A program made the position numbers and the translations under genes. The notes under the pieces are model-generated. The model saw nothing but the letters and a program-made list of their open reading frames with translations. It made no database searches and was not told the DNA's origin. DNA of 64,000 nucleotides from Comamonas testosteroni (GTDB taxonomy: Bacteria > Pseudomonadota > Gammaproteobacteria > Burkholderiales > Burkholderiaceae_C): positions 434,001 through 498,000 of the forward strand of contig NZ_CP129672.1 in assembly GCF_030505195.1 (NCBI RefSeq), given 5' to 3'. Of the stretch, positions 16,104 through 25,273 are shown piece by piece (positions within the stretch are counted from its first letter, which is position 1; the number at the start of each line of letters is the position of its first letter).

Positions 16104-18095
16104 ATGGATTCTTCTCTTTCTTCGCCCCTTCCGTTGGGCATCGCTTGCGTTTTTGCTTGCTCTGCGCCTATTGCTGATGCACAGCCTGCAAGTACACCGT
16201 CTTCGAAGCAAGCCAATTCAATTGCTACCGGTAGTGATGAGTCATCACAGGCCCAGCTCCCCACTGTGACCGTGAATGCACGCCCCGTGGTTGAGGAATT
16301 GGACCTCGACCCGTTCTCCGCCAGCTCCGCAGTCATCAGCCAAGAGCAACTGCGCGATCAAAATGCCGTGGACTTGGCCTCTGCGCTGCGGCGCACGCCC
16401 GGCGTTCAGATCTCGCGTTACAACCCGGTCGGCGCTTTCGGCGGCGACCAAGGTGGCGCGGTCTACATTCGAGGCATGGGCGTCAGCCGCCCAGGCAGTG
16501 AAATCAAGACCTATATCGATGGCGTGCCTTTCTATATGGGGCTGTGGAGCCATCCGTTGCTGGATTTGCTGCCAGTCAATGGCATGCAGTCCATCACCGT
16601 TTACAAGAGTCCTCAGCCTCAGATTAACGGCAACAACTTTTCCTCCATCAATCTGGAGACTCGCCGCGCCACAGAAGATGGGGTGCATGGTGATGCACGA
16701 GTTTCCGCCGGCTCCTATGGCACTGTCACCGAGCAGGCGACGCTGCTGGGCAAGAGCGGGAACCTGGATTGGAGTCTGGCCCAAGGATTTGCGCGTTCTG
16801 ATGGCCACCGCACGAATGCAGACGGCCAGCTGAGCAACCTCATGGGACGCATCGGCTATCGCTTGGATAGCAACTGGTCCATTGCAGCCAGCTTCCTACA
16901 GGTGGACAACAAAGCCCGAGACCCTGGTGATGCGCGTCTTGCCGCTCCGGCTGTAGCGCCTCAGTACAACACCAAGGCCAGCATGCTAAGCACTTCGGTT
17001 TCCCATGAACATGGTGATTGGCGCGGCGAGCTCAAGTTCTACAGCAGCCAGGGACGGGGCGATTGGCTCAACCAGCCTGCACCGGACGGCGACAGCATCA
17101 ACAAATTCCGGATGAGTGGCCTGCGCTGGAAGGAGCAGTTTTCCCCATGGAAAGGCGGGAGCGTCATTGCCGGCATCGACCACGACCAGATCTCGGGCGA
17201 TGCCACGTTCAGGCGCATATCCCCTGCTCCCAGCGGCTACTTCGATGCGCCGACATTCAGGATCACCTCGCCATATATCGGGCTCAGTCAAGACATTCCG
17301 CTGTCAAGTACGTGGAGCCTTGTGCCTTCTGCCGGGTTGAGACTTTACGAGCATAGTCAGTTCGGCAACAAGACCGCACCACATGCCGGTTTGTCTCTCG
17401 CCTCGGAGAGGCTCACGATCTATGCCAATGTCTCGCGTGGCATCAACTACCCGGGCCTGGAAACGCCACTTCTGGCATCTCTCATCCCGGCACTCGGCTC
17501 CACCTGGAAGCAGCTATCGGCCGAAGAAATGGATCATGCCGAAGTGGGATTCAAATGGACTGCGTCGGATTCCACGCAATTCGATGCCAGTGTGTTCCAG
17601 GACAAGGTGAAGAATCGGTATGTCTTCGGTTTCCCACCCAGCCTGCCGCCGCCTCCCCAGTTCATCAATCTTGGTAGCTATCGGATGCGTGGCATGGAAT
17701 TGTCAATGCGACAGGCGCTGGGCAAAAACTGGTCTGGCTTTGCCGCAGTAACGCTGCTGGATCCCAGTATCGACAACTTGCCTTACAGCCCTCGTCGTGC
17801 ACTGACGATTGGCGTGAACGGCAAAGCGGGTCCGATACGTATCGCCTTTGACGCGCAGCACCAATCCCAGGTTTGGGCACTCAGCCGCGCACGCGCAGCG
17901 GATGCTCTCAACACCGAGAAAGTAGGCTCTTTTGCCGTGGCGAATTTGCGCATGGCTTATCCCTTGCCGGCGCTTGGCTCAAAGGGTGAAGTCTTCATGG
18001 CATTAGAAAACCTGTTCGATCGAAAGTACGCATACCGCCCAGGCTATCCCATGCCGGGCCGGGCTGCCCAAATCGGCCTTGCTGCCAGCTTCTGA
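16104..18095 (+). CDS. TonB-dependent outer-membrane receptor, probable copper uptake
   Basis: A 663-residue receptor. The signal region is PLGIACVFACSAPIADAQ, the plug has ALRRTPGVQISRYNPVGAFG and VYIRGMGVSRPGSE, and the barrel ends AAQIGLAASF. The start at 16104 (MDSSLSSPL) gives a proper signal peptide; an earlier GTG at 16050 would add a charged, unlikely leader. The gene lies directly after a CruR-like leader, as the receptor BfrG does in Bordetella, so copper-repressed synthesis and copper-chelate import are inferred. Confidence 0.86.
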   Translation: MDSSLSSPLPLGIACVFACSAPIADAQPASTPSSKQANSIATGSDESSQAQLPTVTVNARPVVEELDLDPFSASSAVISQEQLRDQNAVDLASALRRTPGVQISRYNPVGAFGGDQGGAVYIRGMGVSRPGSEIKTYIDGVPFYMGLWSHPLLDLLPVNGMQSITVYKSPQPQINGNNFSSINLETRRATEDGVHGDARVSAGSYGTVTEQATLLGKSGNLDWSLAQGFARSDGHRTNADGQLSNLMGRIGYRLDSNWSIAASFLQVDNKARDPGDARLAAPAVAPQYNTKASMLSTSVSHEHGDWRGELKFYSSQGRGDWLNQPAPDGDSINKFRMSGLRWKEQFSPWKGGSVIAGIDHDQISGDATFRRISPAPSGYFDAPTFRITSPYIGLSQDIPLSSTWSLVPSAGLRLYEHSQFGNKTAPHAGLSLASERLTIYANVSRGINYPGLETPLLASLIPALGSTWKQLSAEEMDHAEVGFKWTASDSTQFDASVFQDKVKNRYVFGFPPSLPPPPQFINLGSYRMRGMELSMRQALGKNWSGFAAVTLLDPSIDNLPYSPRRALTIGVNGKAGPIRIAFDAQHQSQVWALSRARAADALNTEKVGSFAVANLRMAYPLPALGSKGEVFMALENLFDRKYAYRPGYPMPGRAAQIGLAASF

Positions 18096-18123
18096 TTCCG
18101 ACCCATTGCTAAGGAACAAACTC

Positions 18124-18615
18124 ATGAATAGATTCAGATGGCAGGGCTTGGCCTTGGCCCTTTGCTTCGCCACCACTTCAGGGTTGGTAGCAACTCAGGC
18201 GTTTGCCGTGACGCCAGTTGCGTCGTCCACCGAGTCAACAGCGATTCAACGTGCGATGAAGGATATCTGGGACAAGCCTGATTCGAGACTTGAAGTGGCC
18301 CCAGTCTCCATCTTAGGGTCGCATGCTGTTGCAGGATGGATCCAGGGCAGCCGTGGTGGACGTGCTTTGCTCAAGCGCAACGCTCATGGCCAGTGGACGG
18401 TTGCCGTGTGCGGAGGCGACGGTCTCAAAGACCCCAAGATGCTTGAGATGGCTGGCTTGTCAGCAACTTCCGCAAGCCAGCTGGCGTGGAACGTGGCACA
18501 AGCCGAGGCTGCCATGACACCCAAGCAACGTGCGCTGTTCTCCTCTTTTGATGGGATGGTACAGATGGACCCGCATGGTGCTCACCCTGCGCACTCGACT
18601 GGCAACTCTCATTGA
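18124..18615 (+). CDS. Exported copper-uptake-associated protein (hypothetical)
   Basis: A 163-residue protein with a signal peptide (LALALCFATTSGLVATQAFA). The mature part has IQRAMKDIWDKPDSRLEVAP, GWIQGSRGGRALLKR and WTVAVCGGDGLKDPKMLEMAG, and a His-rich end (DPHGAHPAHSTGNSH). I recognise it only as the small periplasmic protein often found beside copper-type TonB receptors; the His tail and the lone Cys could bind metal. ATG 18124 fits the signal sequence, while an earlier in-frame start at 18079 overlaps the receptor gene. Confidence 0.72.
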   Translation: MNRFRWQGLALALCFATTSGLVATQAFAVTPVASSTESTAIQRAMKDIWDKPDSRLEVAPVSILGSHAVAGWIQGSRGGRALLKRNAHGQWTVAVCGGDGLKDPKMLEMAGLSATSASQLAWNVAQAEAAMTPKQRALFSSFDGMVQMDPHGAHPAHSTGNSH

Positions 18616-18691
18616 AATGAACTGGAGCTGCAACTGACCAACTGCCTCATCCATTGGTATTTGCAGCTTCCCTCACCATGTTTGGCTTAAC

Positions 18692-20749
18692 GTGACTCTC
18701 GCTCGATTCCCACTTTTTCAACGTCATCCAATTGCTTTTGCCGTTGCGATATCTCTCACTTCCGCTGCTGGCGCCCAGGGGCTGATCCCAGGAACGACAG
18801 GTGATTCCTCTTTAACCCTTGGCACAGTCAACGTCAGTGCCAGCGCCTCAGGCCCTCTGTCCGCGCGCAATGTATTTAGCTCAGTGGACATCCTGGGCGC
18901 GGATGTATTGGCCAATGAGCATGTCGACTACAGCTGGGAGCTGATGTCCAAAGCTCCAGGCGTCCAGGTCACGCAGTTCAAACAAGGCACCGACGCGGGC
19001 CGCTTTTCCTTTCGAGGCTTTAACGGCGAAGGCCGTGTCAATGCCGTGAAGCTCCTCATTGATGGCATCCCGAGCAACGACAACGCCGGGGGTATGCCGT
19101 TTTTGGATGCTGTCTTTCCTCTGGACATCGAGTCCATAGAAATTGTTCGCGGAACCAACGACGCCCGGTACGGCTTGAACAATATTGCCGGAAACGCCAA
19201 CGTGATCACACGTACCGGCGGCAATGAAGGACGAGCCAGCATGACCGTTGGCAGCTTCGGGACCAAGGAGTTTCAGCTTTCCAAGGGCATTGAAAGTGGC
19301 AACTGGAGCCAGAACTATTTTCTGGCTTGGCGCGACTCCGACGGCTACAGAGACCATGCCGATGCCCGAAAGATCTCGATGTCCGGCAAGTGGTTCTATA
19401 CCTCTGACGATGGACGCTGGAGAACTGGCGTTATTGCACGCTACTACCGCAACAAAGCGCTGGAGTCTGGCTACCTCAGCTATGACGAAGCCATGAAGGC
19501 ACCGCGCAGCTCGCCAGCCTATGCAGCGGCAGACCGCGGAGAGCGCGAAACGGGTCAACTGAGCGCACATCTGGATGGAGAGCTGACGCCAGAGCTCTCA
19601 CTGGCTGCCAAGGTCTATGTGAATCAGTACCAGAACCAACGCTGGGTTCGCTTTTCTACCGCTGGCTCACAGCAAGAGCGCTACAACGACGAGCAACAGC
19701 AAGGGGCGATAACCACCTTGACCTGGCGCCCTAAAGTCCAATGGGCGCATGAGTTCACACTCGAAGGTGGACTCGACGCGCAATGGCAAAGCAATGTTGG
19801 CCAGCGCTTTCGCACAACAGAACGCATCAGAACATCACAGTTTCGCGACTGGGACTTCGACCTGAATACCCAGGGTGCGTATGCTCAAGCGGTGATTCGC
19901 CCGATTGAGGCGCTAAAGATCATTCCGGCACTGCGAGTAGATAACGTCGACGGAAACTTCACCGATCGCCTCACAGGGGCTCGCTATCCAGTTCATAACT
20001 ATGGACTGATCAAGCAGCCAAAAATCAGCGTGGCCTACACGCTCAGCTCCCAAGCGAGTGTCTATGCCAACTGGGGGCGCACTTTCCAGATCGGCTCTGG
20101 AATCGACGCTTATCGTACGCAGCAGCGCAACCTCAAACCGTCGATCAATGACGGTTGGGAGACAGGAGTGAAGTTTTCGCCCCTACCCTGGCTCAACGGC
20201 CGAGTGGCTTACTGGGAGCAACGTGCTTCCGGCGAAGTGGCACGAGTGCTGGGTGTCGATGGGCTGCCCGACCCAGGAGGTCTAGGGAACGTGGGTAAGA
20301 CCCTGCGCAAGGGGTTTGACGTCCAGTTCAACATGAAGCCGAGTGCGCGAACCATGGCCTGGGTTGCCTACTCGCATCAATCGGCACGTATCACTGCGCC
20401 TGACCCTAGTGCACCCAACACTTTGGGCAAAGAAATCGAAAATGTGCCGCACTACTTACTCTCAGCTGGTGTTGACTGGCAAGCGACAGATCGCGTGAAA
20501 CTGTCCGCCTGGGGAAATGCGCAAGGGGATTACTATCTCGAGCGCACCAATACTCAAGGCCGAGCGGGAAAATTTGCGGTACTGAATCTAGGCGCTTCGT
20601 ACCGCTTGGATGACAAGACAGATCTTGGGTTACAGCTCAAAAACGTCACCAACCGCAAGTATGTCTATGCGTGGTATGACAGTGGTTCATCAGGCTACTC
20701 ACCTGCTGATGGCCGCGGGATTTACGCTAGTTTGAATGTGAGGTTCTAA
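18692..20749 (+). CDS. TonB-dependent outer-membrane receptor
   Basis: A 685-residue receptor, GTG start at 18692, signal peptide HPIAFAVAISLTSAAGAQG. The plug carries ELMSKAPGVQVTQFKQG, FSFRGFNGEGR and IEIVRGTNDARYGLNNIAG; the barrel ends GIYASLNVRF. It is a different subfamily from the receptor at 16104. No convincing ribosome site precedes the GTG, so it may depend on coupling from upstream or be weakly translated. The next gene starts on the base after its stop codon. The substrate is unknown; copper is inferred from the neighbours, and a siderophore-like chelator is the alternative. Confidence 0.86.
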   Translation: MTLARFPLFQRHPIAFAVAISLTSAAGAQGLIPGTTGDSSLTLGTVNVSASASGPLSARNVFSSVDILGADVLANEHVDYSWELMSKAPGVQVTQFKQGTDAGRFSFRGFNGEGRVNAVKLLIDGIPSNDNAGGMPFLDAVFPLDIESIEIVRGTNDARYGLNNIAGNANVITRTGGNEGRASMTVGSFGTKEFQLSKGIESGNWSQNYFLAWRDSDGYRDHADARKISMSGKWFYTSDDGRWRTGVIARYYRNKALESGYLSYDEAMKAPRSSPAYAAADRGERETGQLSAHLDGELTPELSLAAKVYVNQYQNQRWVRFSTAGSQQERYNDEQQQGAITTLTWRPKVQWAHEFTLEGGLDAQWQSNVGQRFRTTERIRTSQFRDWDFDLNTQGAYAQAVIRPIEALKIIPALRVDNVDGNFTDRLTGARYPVHNYGLIKQPKISVAYTLSSQASVYANWGRTFQIGSGIDAYRTQQRNLKPSINDGWETGVKFSPLPWLNGRVAYWEQRASGEVARVLGVDGLPDPGGLGNVGKTLRKGFDVQFNMKPSARTMAWVAYSHQSARITAPDPSAPNTLGKEIENVPHYLLSAGVDWQATDRVKLSAWGNAQGDYYLERTNTQGRAGKFAVLNLGASYRLDDKTDLGLQLKNVTNRKYVYAWYDSGSSGYSPADGRGIYASLNVRF

Positions 20750-22180
20750 GTGTCTAGCGTCCATCTCAATGTCGAGCAAAAGCCAAGTGAGCAGCGCCTT
20801 GCGACCGATCTTTACAGAGCCGTATGGCGGTGGCATTTCTATGCCGGATTGCTGGTGCTGCCATTCCTCATCTGGCTCGCCATTACCGGAGGAATCTATG
20901 TCTTCAAGAACCAGGTTGATGATTTTTTTCATCATGAGCTAAAGTCAGTCACACAAGCATCGAATCAGGCGCTTCCAGACGGTCAGCTAGCAGCTGCCGC
21001 GCTGGCGGCACATCCTGGCACCCTGGTGAGGTACACGCCGCCCCCAAGCTCAACGCGCAGTGCAGAAGCTCTCATTGCTACCAATACTGGCGAACGACTC
21101 TCGGTATTTATCGACCCCTACAGCGCTCGTGTCTTGGGTGCCTTACCTGACGGAGGCAGCGTCGCGTGGACGGTGCGAAAACTTCATAGCCTGAAATACT
21201 TTGGCTCCGTCGCTCGCGGTGTGATTGAAATCGCCGCGGGATGGTCCATCTTGTTGGTCCTCACTGGAATCTATCTATGGTGGCCACGGGGCCGCAGTGG
21301 CGGTGTCATATCTGTGCGTGGCAAACCCGTCAAGCGGATCTTCTGGCGTGATTTGCATGCAGTGACCGGTCTGTTCGTAGGTGGCATATTGCTATTTCTT
21401 GCCGTCACAGGGATGCCATGGTCGGTATTCTGGGGAGCAAAGGTCAATCAATGGGCGAACGGACAGAACTACGGATACCCATCGGGTGTTCGAGTGCAGA
21501 TCCCAATGTCCGAGGTCAAGCTGTCCGAAGGAGGCAACGCGGCTTGGTCACTGCTTCAGGCCAAGGTTCCTCGATCCGGCCATGAAGGGCATGAAGGGCA
21601 TGAAGGGCAGGATCAGTCTTCAACAATAGCTGAACCCCTCGCTACAGGTTTGCCGCCTGCATTGACGCTTGATCAAGCTATTGCAATTTTCAAAAATTCG
21701 GCAATCTCAGCCGGTTACGCCGTTCAGTGGCCCAAAGGCAGCCAAGGCGTCTATACAGCCTCGGTATACCCTGAGGACATAAGCCAGCAGAGAGTGATTC
21801 ACCTCGACCAATACAGCGGGCGCCCATTGCTAGACATGTCGTTTGCAGACTATGGACCGGTCGGCAAATCTCTCGAATGGGGAATCAATGTGCACCTCGG
21901 ACAAGAGTTCGGTGTTTTAAACCAGGCGCTTCTAACCGTAGCTTGCCTGGGCATCATCTTGTTGTGTGTAAGTGCCGCAGTTATGTGGTGGAAGCGTAGG
22001 CCGAGCGCCGGCTTGGGGGCACCACCTTTACCCAGTGATCGCCGTGTCCTGCGTGGCGTTCTGGCTATGCTCTTTCTAGGAGGAGTTCTATTTCCGCTCG
22101 TTGGGCTGTCGTTACTGGTGATGGCCTTGGCCGACTGGATTGCGTTTTCTTCAAGCAGGTCACAGAGGGCAAACTCCTGA
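20750..22180 (+). CDS. PepSY-associated transmembrane protein (possible periplasmic metal reductase)
   Basis: A 476-residue inner-membrane protein with about five hydrophobic helices, including WHFYAGLLVLPFLIWLAITG near residue 30, WSILLVLTGIYLWWP, HAVTGLFVGGILLFLAVTG and two near the C-terminus. PepSY-type segments lie in the periplasmic loops. Proteins of this class accompany TonB receptors, and some reduce ferric chelates. A triplicated 9-bp unit (21578-21608) encodes GHEGHEGHEG, a possible metal site. The GTG start follows the receptor stop with no gap. Reduction of Cu(II) or Fe(III) is a guess. Confidence 0.8.
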   Translation: MSSVHLNVEQKPSEQRLATDLYRAVWRWHFYAGLLVLPFLIWLAITGGIYVFKNQVDDFFHHELKSVTQASNQALPDGQLAAAALAAHPGTLVRYTPPPSSTRSAEALIATNTGERLSVFIDPYSARVLGALPDGGSVAWTVRKLHSLKYFGSVARGVIEIAAGWSILLVLTGIYLWWPRGRSGGVISVRGKPVKRIFWRDLHAVTGLFVGGILLFLAVTGMPWSVFWGAKVNQWANGQNYGYPSGVRVQIPMSEVKLSEGGNAAWSLLQAKVPRSGHEGHEGHEGQDQSSTIAEPLATGLPPALTLDQAIAIFKNSAISAGYAVQWPKGSQGVYTASVYPEDISQQRVIHLDQYSGRPLLDMSFADYGPVGKSLEWGINVHLGQEFGVLNQALLTVACLGIILLCVSAAVMWWKRRPSAGLGAPPLPSDRRVLRGVLAMLFLGGVLFPLVGLSLLVMALADWIAFSSSRSQRANS

Positions 22181-22866
22181 ATCGATTTAGATTTCCGCTG
22201 GAATCGTAATTCCGCGACATCTGGTCAAGCTAACAGCAGTCGCCCAGTTGGTGCTCAAGTTGAACGACTGCTATATGCCTGATAGCGTGATTTGAGGCAT
22301 TTCCAGTCAATGGCGACTATCGCTGCACAACAGACACCTGCTGACGAAGCACGAACGACAGCAACGGGTCGGCTCCGCCAGTTCGCAAGCCGTGATAGCG
22401 GCCTTTGAGCGGCGAAGAACTGACCTGCCCCCTTCCGTCATACCAATCATTCGGAAGTCCGGGTTAAAGCTTACTTGATCTCTTTGCTGGAAGCCGGCGG
22501 TCTCTGATTGATGATGCGATGCCGTTGAGCAAACTCGGCCGGCGGTATTCGCCCGAGACTGCTGTGCGGTCGCACCTGGTTGTAGTCCTGACGCCAGCTT
22601 GCAATCGTTGATCGCGCCTGTACCAGCGTCTCAAACCAGTGCTCGTTCAAGCACTCGTCACGGAACTTGCCATTGAAACTCTCGATGTAGCCGTTTTGCA
22701 TGGGCCGTCCTGGCTGGATCAGTAGGTGGCGCACGCCATGTGATTGCGTCCAGGCGATGAAGGCCCGGCTGGTGAACTCCTTGCCGTAGTAAATGCATAG
22801 TAGTTGTCAGCCACTTTCGGCAGCAAGCATCCTTTGGACTGCTAACTGCCGAAGGAGCCCCATGCC

Positions 22867-24147
22867 ATGGCTGACACGAACCTACTTATCTCCCCAATGC
22901 ACTGGGTTGCAATCGATGTAGCCCGCTACTGCAATGCCGTTCTTATCGAGACTTCATCGGCTCAGCGGTACCGTTTTCGCATGACCAACAGTGCCGCAGA
23001 CATGCAGCGCCTGGTTGACTTCCTGCATAGCCTTGGCGGTCGCTGTCGCGTGGCCCTGGAGCCCACGGGGGACTATCACCGCCCGATCGCACATCGGTTG
23101 CTCACAGCGGGCTTCGACGTTGTCTCGATCTCTTCCGTGGCCCAGTCCCGGTTCCGCGAAGCCATGTTCAACTCCTGGGACAAGAATGATCCGAAGGATG
23201 CCGCCGTCATTCTGGAGATGCTCAAGCAGGGACGGGTTCAGCAGTATGTCGACCCCATGCTGGCCGGTCATCACAACATCCAGGAGCTATCGAAGACCTA
23301 CTACCAGATCAGCCGCGCTAGAACCAAGGTACAGCACGCAATCATCAATCACCACGTTCCTCTGTACTTCCCTGAGATGCATAAATACTGGAGCAGCACC
23401 CGCAACGAGTGGTGGGTGAAGTTCATGATCGAGTTCCCCACTCCAGTGCATGTGCGGCAGCACACGTGCCAGGAATTCATCGAGCTGGCCTCTGCCTTGG
23501 TGGGGCGCCGCGTGCATCGCGTGGCTAAGCTCACTGAGATCTGGGAGGCATGTGCAGACTCGGGAGCACTACCGCATGATCCACAAAGCGTTGCCGTACA
23601 GATGTTCCGATTCACGCTGCGTCACTACCAGCAGCTCAATGCGCTACGCCGTCAGCTCGAACAACAGGTGCAGGACCTTCTCGCGAACGAGGCCGACTAC
23701 AACCATCTGATGTCCTTGCCAGGCGTTGGGCCCATCAATGCACTGACCATCCTTGCCGAGGCAGGGAATTTGCGTCGATTTGGGCATCACCGTCAGTTCC
23801 TGAAGTTTTGCGGCTTTGATCTGGCCAAGAGTCAATCCGGCGTCCATCGCGGTCGAGAACAGTTGTCCAAGCGAGGCAATGCCCGTCTGCGGCTGGCATT
23901 TTGGCTGGCCGCTGTTGTGGCCGTTCGAGCACGTGAGAACTCATTTCGAGAGAAGTACGACCGATACGTCAGCAGCAACCCCAAGGATCCGGACCTCAAG
24001 CGCAAGGCGCTGACGGCCGTGGCGGCCAAGATGGCACGCGTAGCGTACGGAATGATCAAGAAGAACCAGCCCTATCGGCGGTTCTTCGAGCAGAGTTTGC
24101 CCAGCGGATCGATCCCTCTCAATAGGGCCGTCGGGGCGCCAACCTAG
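22867..24147 (+). CDS. IS110/IS1111-family transposase (DEDD recombinase)
   Basis: A 426-residue enzyme. The N-terminal RuvC-like domain carries the acidic residues in VAIDVARYC, ALEPTGDYHRPIA and NDPKDAAVILEML. The C-terminal Tnp20 domain has LMSLPGVGPINALTILAEAG and FCGFDLAKSQSGVHRGR, the latter holding the serine region. The whole frame is open, so the element may still be mobile. Family knowledge: these enzymes act with a guide RNA encoded in an untranslated end of the element. A truncated near-identical copy is at 10206-10649. Confidence 0.93.
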   Translation: MADTNLLISPMHWVAIDVARYCNAVLIETSSAQRYRFRMTNSAADMQRLVDFLHSLGGRCRVALEPTGDYHRPIAHRLLTAGFDVVSISSVAQSRFREAMFNSWDKNDPKDAAVILEMLKQGRVQQYVDPMLAGHHNIQELSKTYYQISRARTKVQHAIINHHVPLYFPEMHKYWSSTRNEWWVKFMIEFPTPVHVRQHTCQEFIELASALVGRRVHRVAKLTEIWEACADSGALPHDPQSVAVQMFRFTLRHYQQLNALRRQLEQQVQDLLANEADYNHLMSLPGVGPINALTILAEAGNLRRFGHHRQFLKFCGFDLAKSQSGVHRGREQLSKRGNARLRLAFWLAAVVAVRARENSFREKYDRYVSSNPKDPDLKRKALTAVAAKMARVAYGMIKKNQPYRRFFEQSLPSGSIPLNRAVGAPT

Positions 24148-24393
24148 GTTGGTGACCCCCTAGATAATGCTCGGACCTTCCGCTGGGCTGCCTATGCTGT
24201 TTTAGGTACGGTAAAGATCACGACGATGACGACGCCGTGAATCTTGTTTCCACTATGGTTAACCGAGGCACCCTTGTGCGGCGGAAGCGCGTCGCCGACT
24301 TTGCTCACCGTTCTTTAAGGTTTCCCGATCTGCGCCACCAGACCGGTGCACGATGCTGTTGCCGTTTGGCAAAAGACCTATTGCATTTAGTAC
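24148..24393 (+). ncRNA. Candidate guide RNA (seekRNA/bridge RNA) region of the IS1111-type element
   Basis: The right untranslated end is about 246 bases and has no ORF of its own. In the IS1111 subgroup the guide RNA that selects the target is encoded downstream of the transposase, so this is the expected place. An 8-base stretch TTGCCGTT at 24359-24366 equals part of the target CTTGCCGTTGTCGG. A match that short could be chance. The RNA boundaries and fold cannot be determined by eye. Confidence 0.45.
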
Positions 24394-24938
24394 GTTGTCG
24401 GTTCTCACTGCAGTTGGGTAACCTCTGAAGGTGGCCGCACGCTCGAGCAGCCTAGTGACGTATTGCCCTGAGAGTCCGTAGTCCACCGAGATATCCACGC
24501 ATTCATGCGAGAAGTCATCGGCCACCGTCAAACACTTGATGCGCCGCCCGTTGGCCAAGCTGTCGGAGACGAAGTCCATGCTCCAGACTTCATTGACATG
24601 TGTTGCCACCGTGAGGGGCACGCGTTCGCTGGAAGCGCGCCATACCTTCTTGCGCTTGCGAACCGCCAGTTGTGCTTGGTTGTACAGCCGATACACCCGC
24701 TTGTGATTGACGCCTGGGAACTCCGGGCGCAGCAGGTCGTGGATGCGGCGATAGCCGAAACGACGACGCACCTGCGCGATCTCAACGATCTTGGAGCTGA
24801 GCAACTGTGTACGCTCATCCACCAAGGGCGGATTGCGGTAGCAATCTCTGGAGAGCCCCACCAGGAGACATGCGCGGCGTTCGGACAGATGATGCTCAGA
24901 AATCATCTTGGCGGCTGCTGCGCGTTTGGCCTGCGGGG

Positions 24939-25214
24939 CTAAGGCTTTACGCCGAAGATGTCCTTGAGCGCGTGAATGTCAAGGTGGGCCTCGGCCAGCA
25001 AGCGCTTGAGCTTGGAGTTCTCGGATTCAAGTTCCCGCAGCTTCTTGGCATCCGTGGCCTGCATGCCACCGAACTTGGCGCGCCACTTGTAGAACGTTGC
25101 ATCGCTGAAACCGCCTTGGCGGCACAGTTCCTTGATAGGCATCCCCGCCTCTGCTTGCTTGAGGAAGCCAATGATCTGCTCTTCGGTGAATCTGCTCTTC
25201 TTCATATCCATCAT
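24939..25214 (-). CDS. IS3-family transposase OrfA (helix-turn-helix protein)
   Basis: A 91-residue protein. KKSRFTEEQIIGFLKQAEAG and CRQGGFSDATFYKWRAKFGG form the helix-turn-helix, and KKLRELESENSKLKRLLAEA is a leucine-zipper-like helix. It normally dimerises and is fused to OrfB by programmed frameshifting; the orfB start lies 33 bases downstream in another frame. Three in-frame ATG codons lie at 25214, 25211 and 25205, and AGGAG precedes them. Unlike the remnant at 10650, this copy is open. Confidence 0.9.
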   Translation of the reverse strand: MMDMKKSRFTEEQIIGFLKQAEAGMPIKELCRQGGFSDATFYKWRAKFGGMQATDAKKLRELESENSKLKRLLAEAHLDIHALKDIFGVKP

Positions 25215-25273
25215 TCTCCTGGTTGATGGACTTCACTAACTTTACGTTGGTATGGCTAGAAGGGAGCAGGTCA

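Larger units (their letters stand above)
22786..24395 (+). mobile_element. IS110-family (IS1111 subgroup) insertion sequence
   Basis: The left junction is CTCCTTGCC-GT-AGTAAATGC and the right is GCATTTAGTAC-GT-TGTCGG. The rebuilt target reads CTTGCCGTTGTCGG, so the exchange involves a GT core kept at both ends (22786-22787 and 24394-24395). Short inverted motifs AGTAAATGC and ACTAAATGC lie just inside the ends, which is typical of the IS1111 subgroup. The transposase gene occupies 22867-24147. The left untranslated end is about 80 bp and the right about 248 bp. There is no longer target duplication, as expected for the family. Confidence 0.9.
22471..24906 (-). pseudogene. IS3-family transposase OrfB split by an IS1111-type insertion
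   Basis: The first part (24906 down to 24394) reads SERRACLLVGLSRDCYR, RRFGYRRIHDLLRPEFPGVN, NEVWSMDFVSDSLANGRRIK and PTAVRTDN. The second part (22785 down to 22471) resumes GKEFTSRAFIAW, then NGYIESFNGKFRDECLNEHW. Removing 1,608 bp (536 codons) restores TDN-GKEF in frame, so the host gene was intact before insertion. The break lies in the second catalytic Asp region of the DDE domain. OrfB is normally made by frameshift from orfA. Confidence 0.9.
22421..25273 (-). mobile_element. IS3-family insertion sequence, interrupted by an IS1111-type element
   Basis: Terminal inverted repeats are visible: TGACCTGCCCCCTTCC at 22421 and its imperfect complement ending at 25273 (read inward, TGACCTGCTCCCTTCT). 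After subtracting the 1,608-bp inner insertion the element is 1,245 bp, a normal size for the family. The gene order on the minus strand is orfA then orfB. The flanks (GAAC left, TACC right) show no target duplication, so this copy may be old or rearranged at its ends. It lies between the PepSY gene and the Bug-protein gene. Confidence 0.9.
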
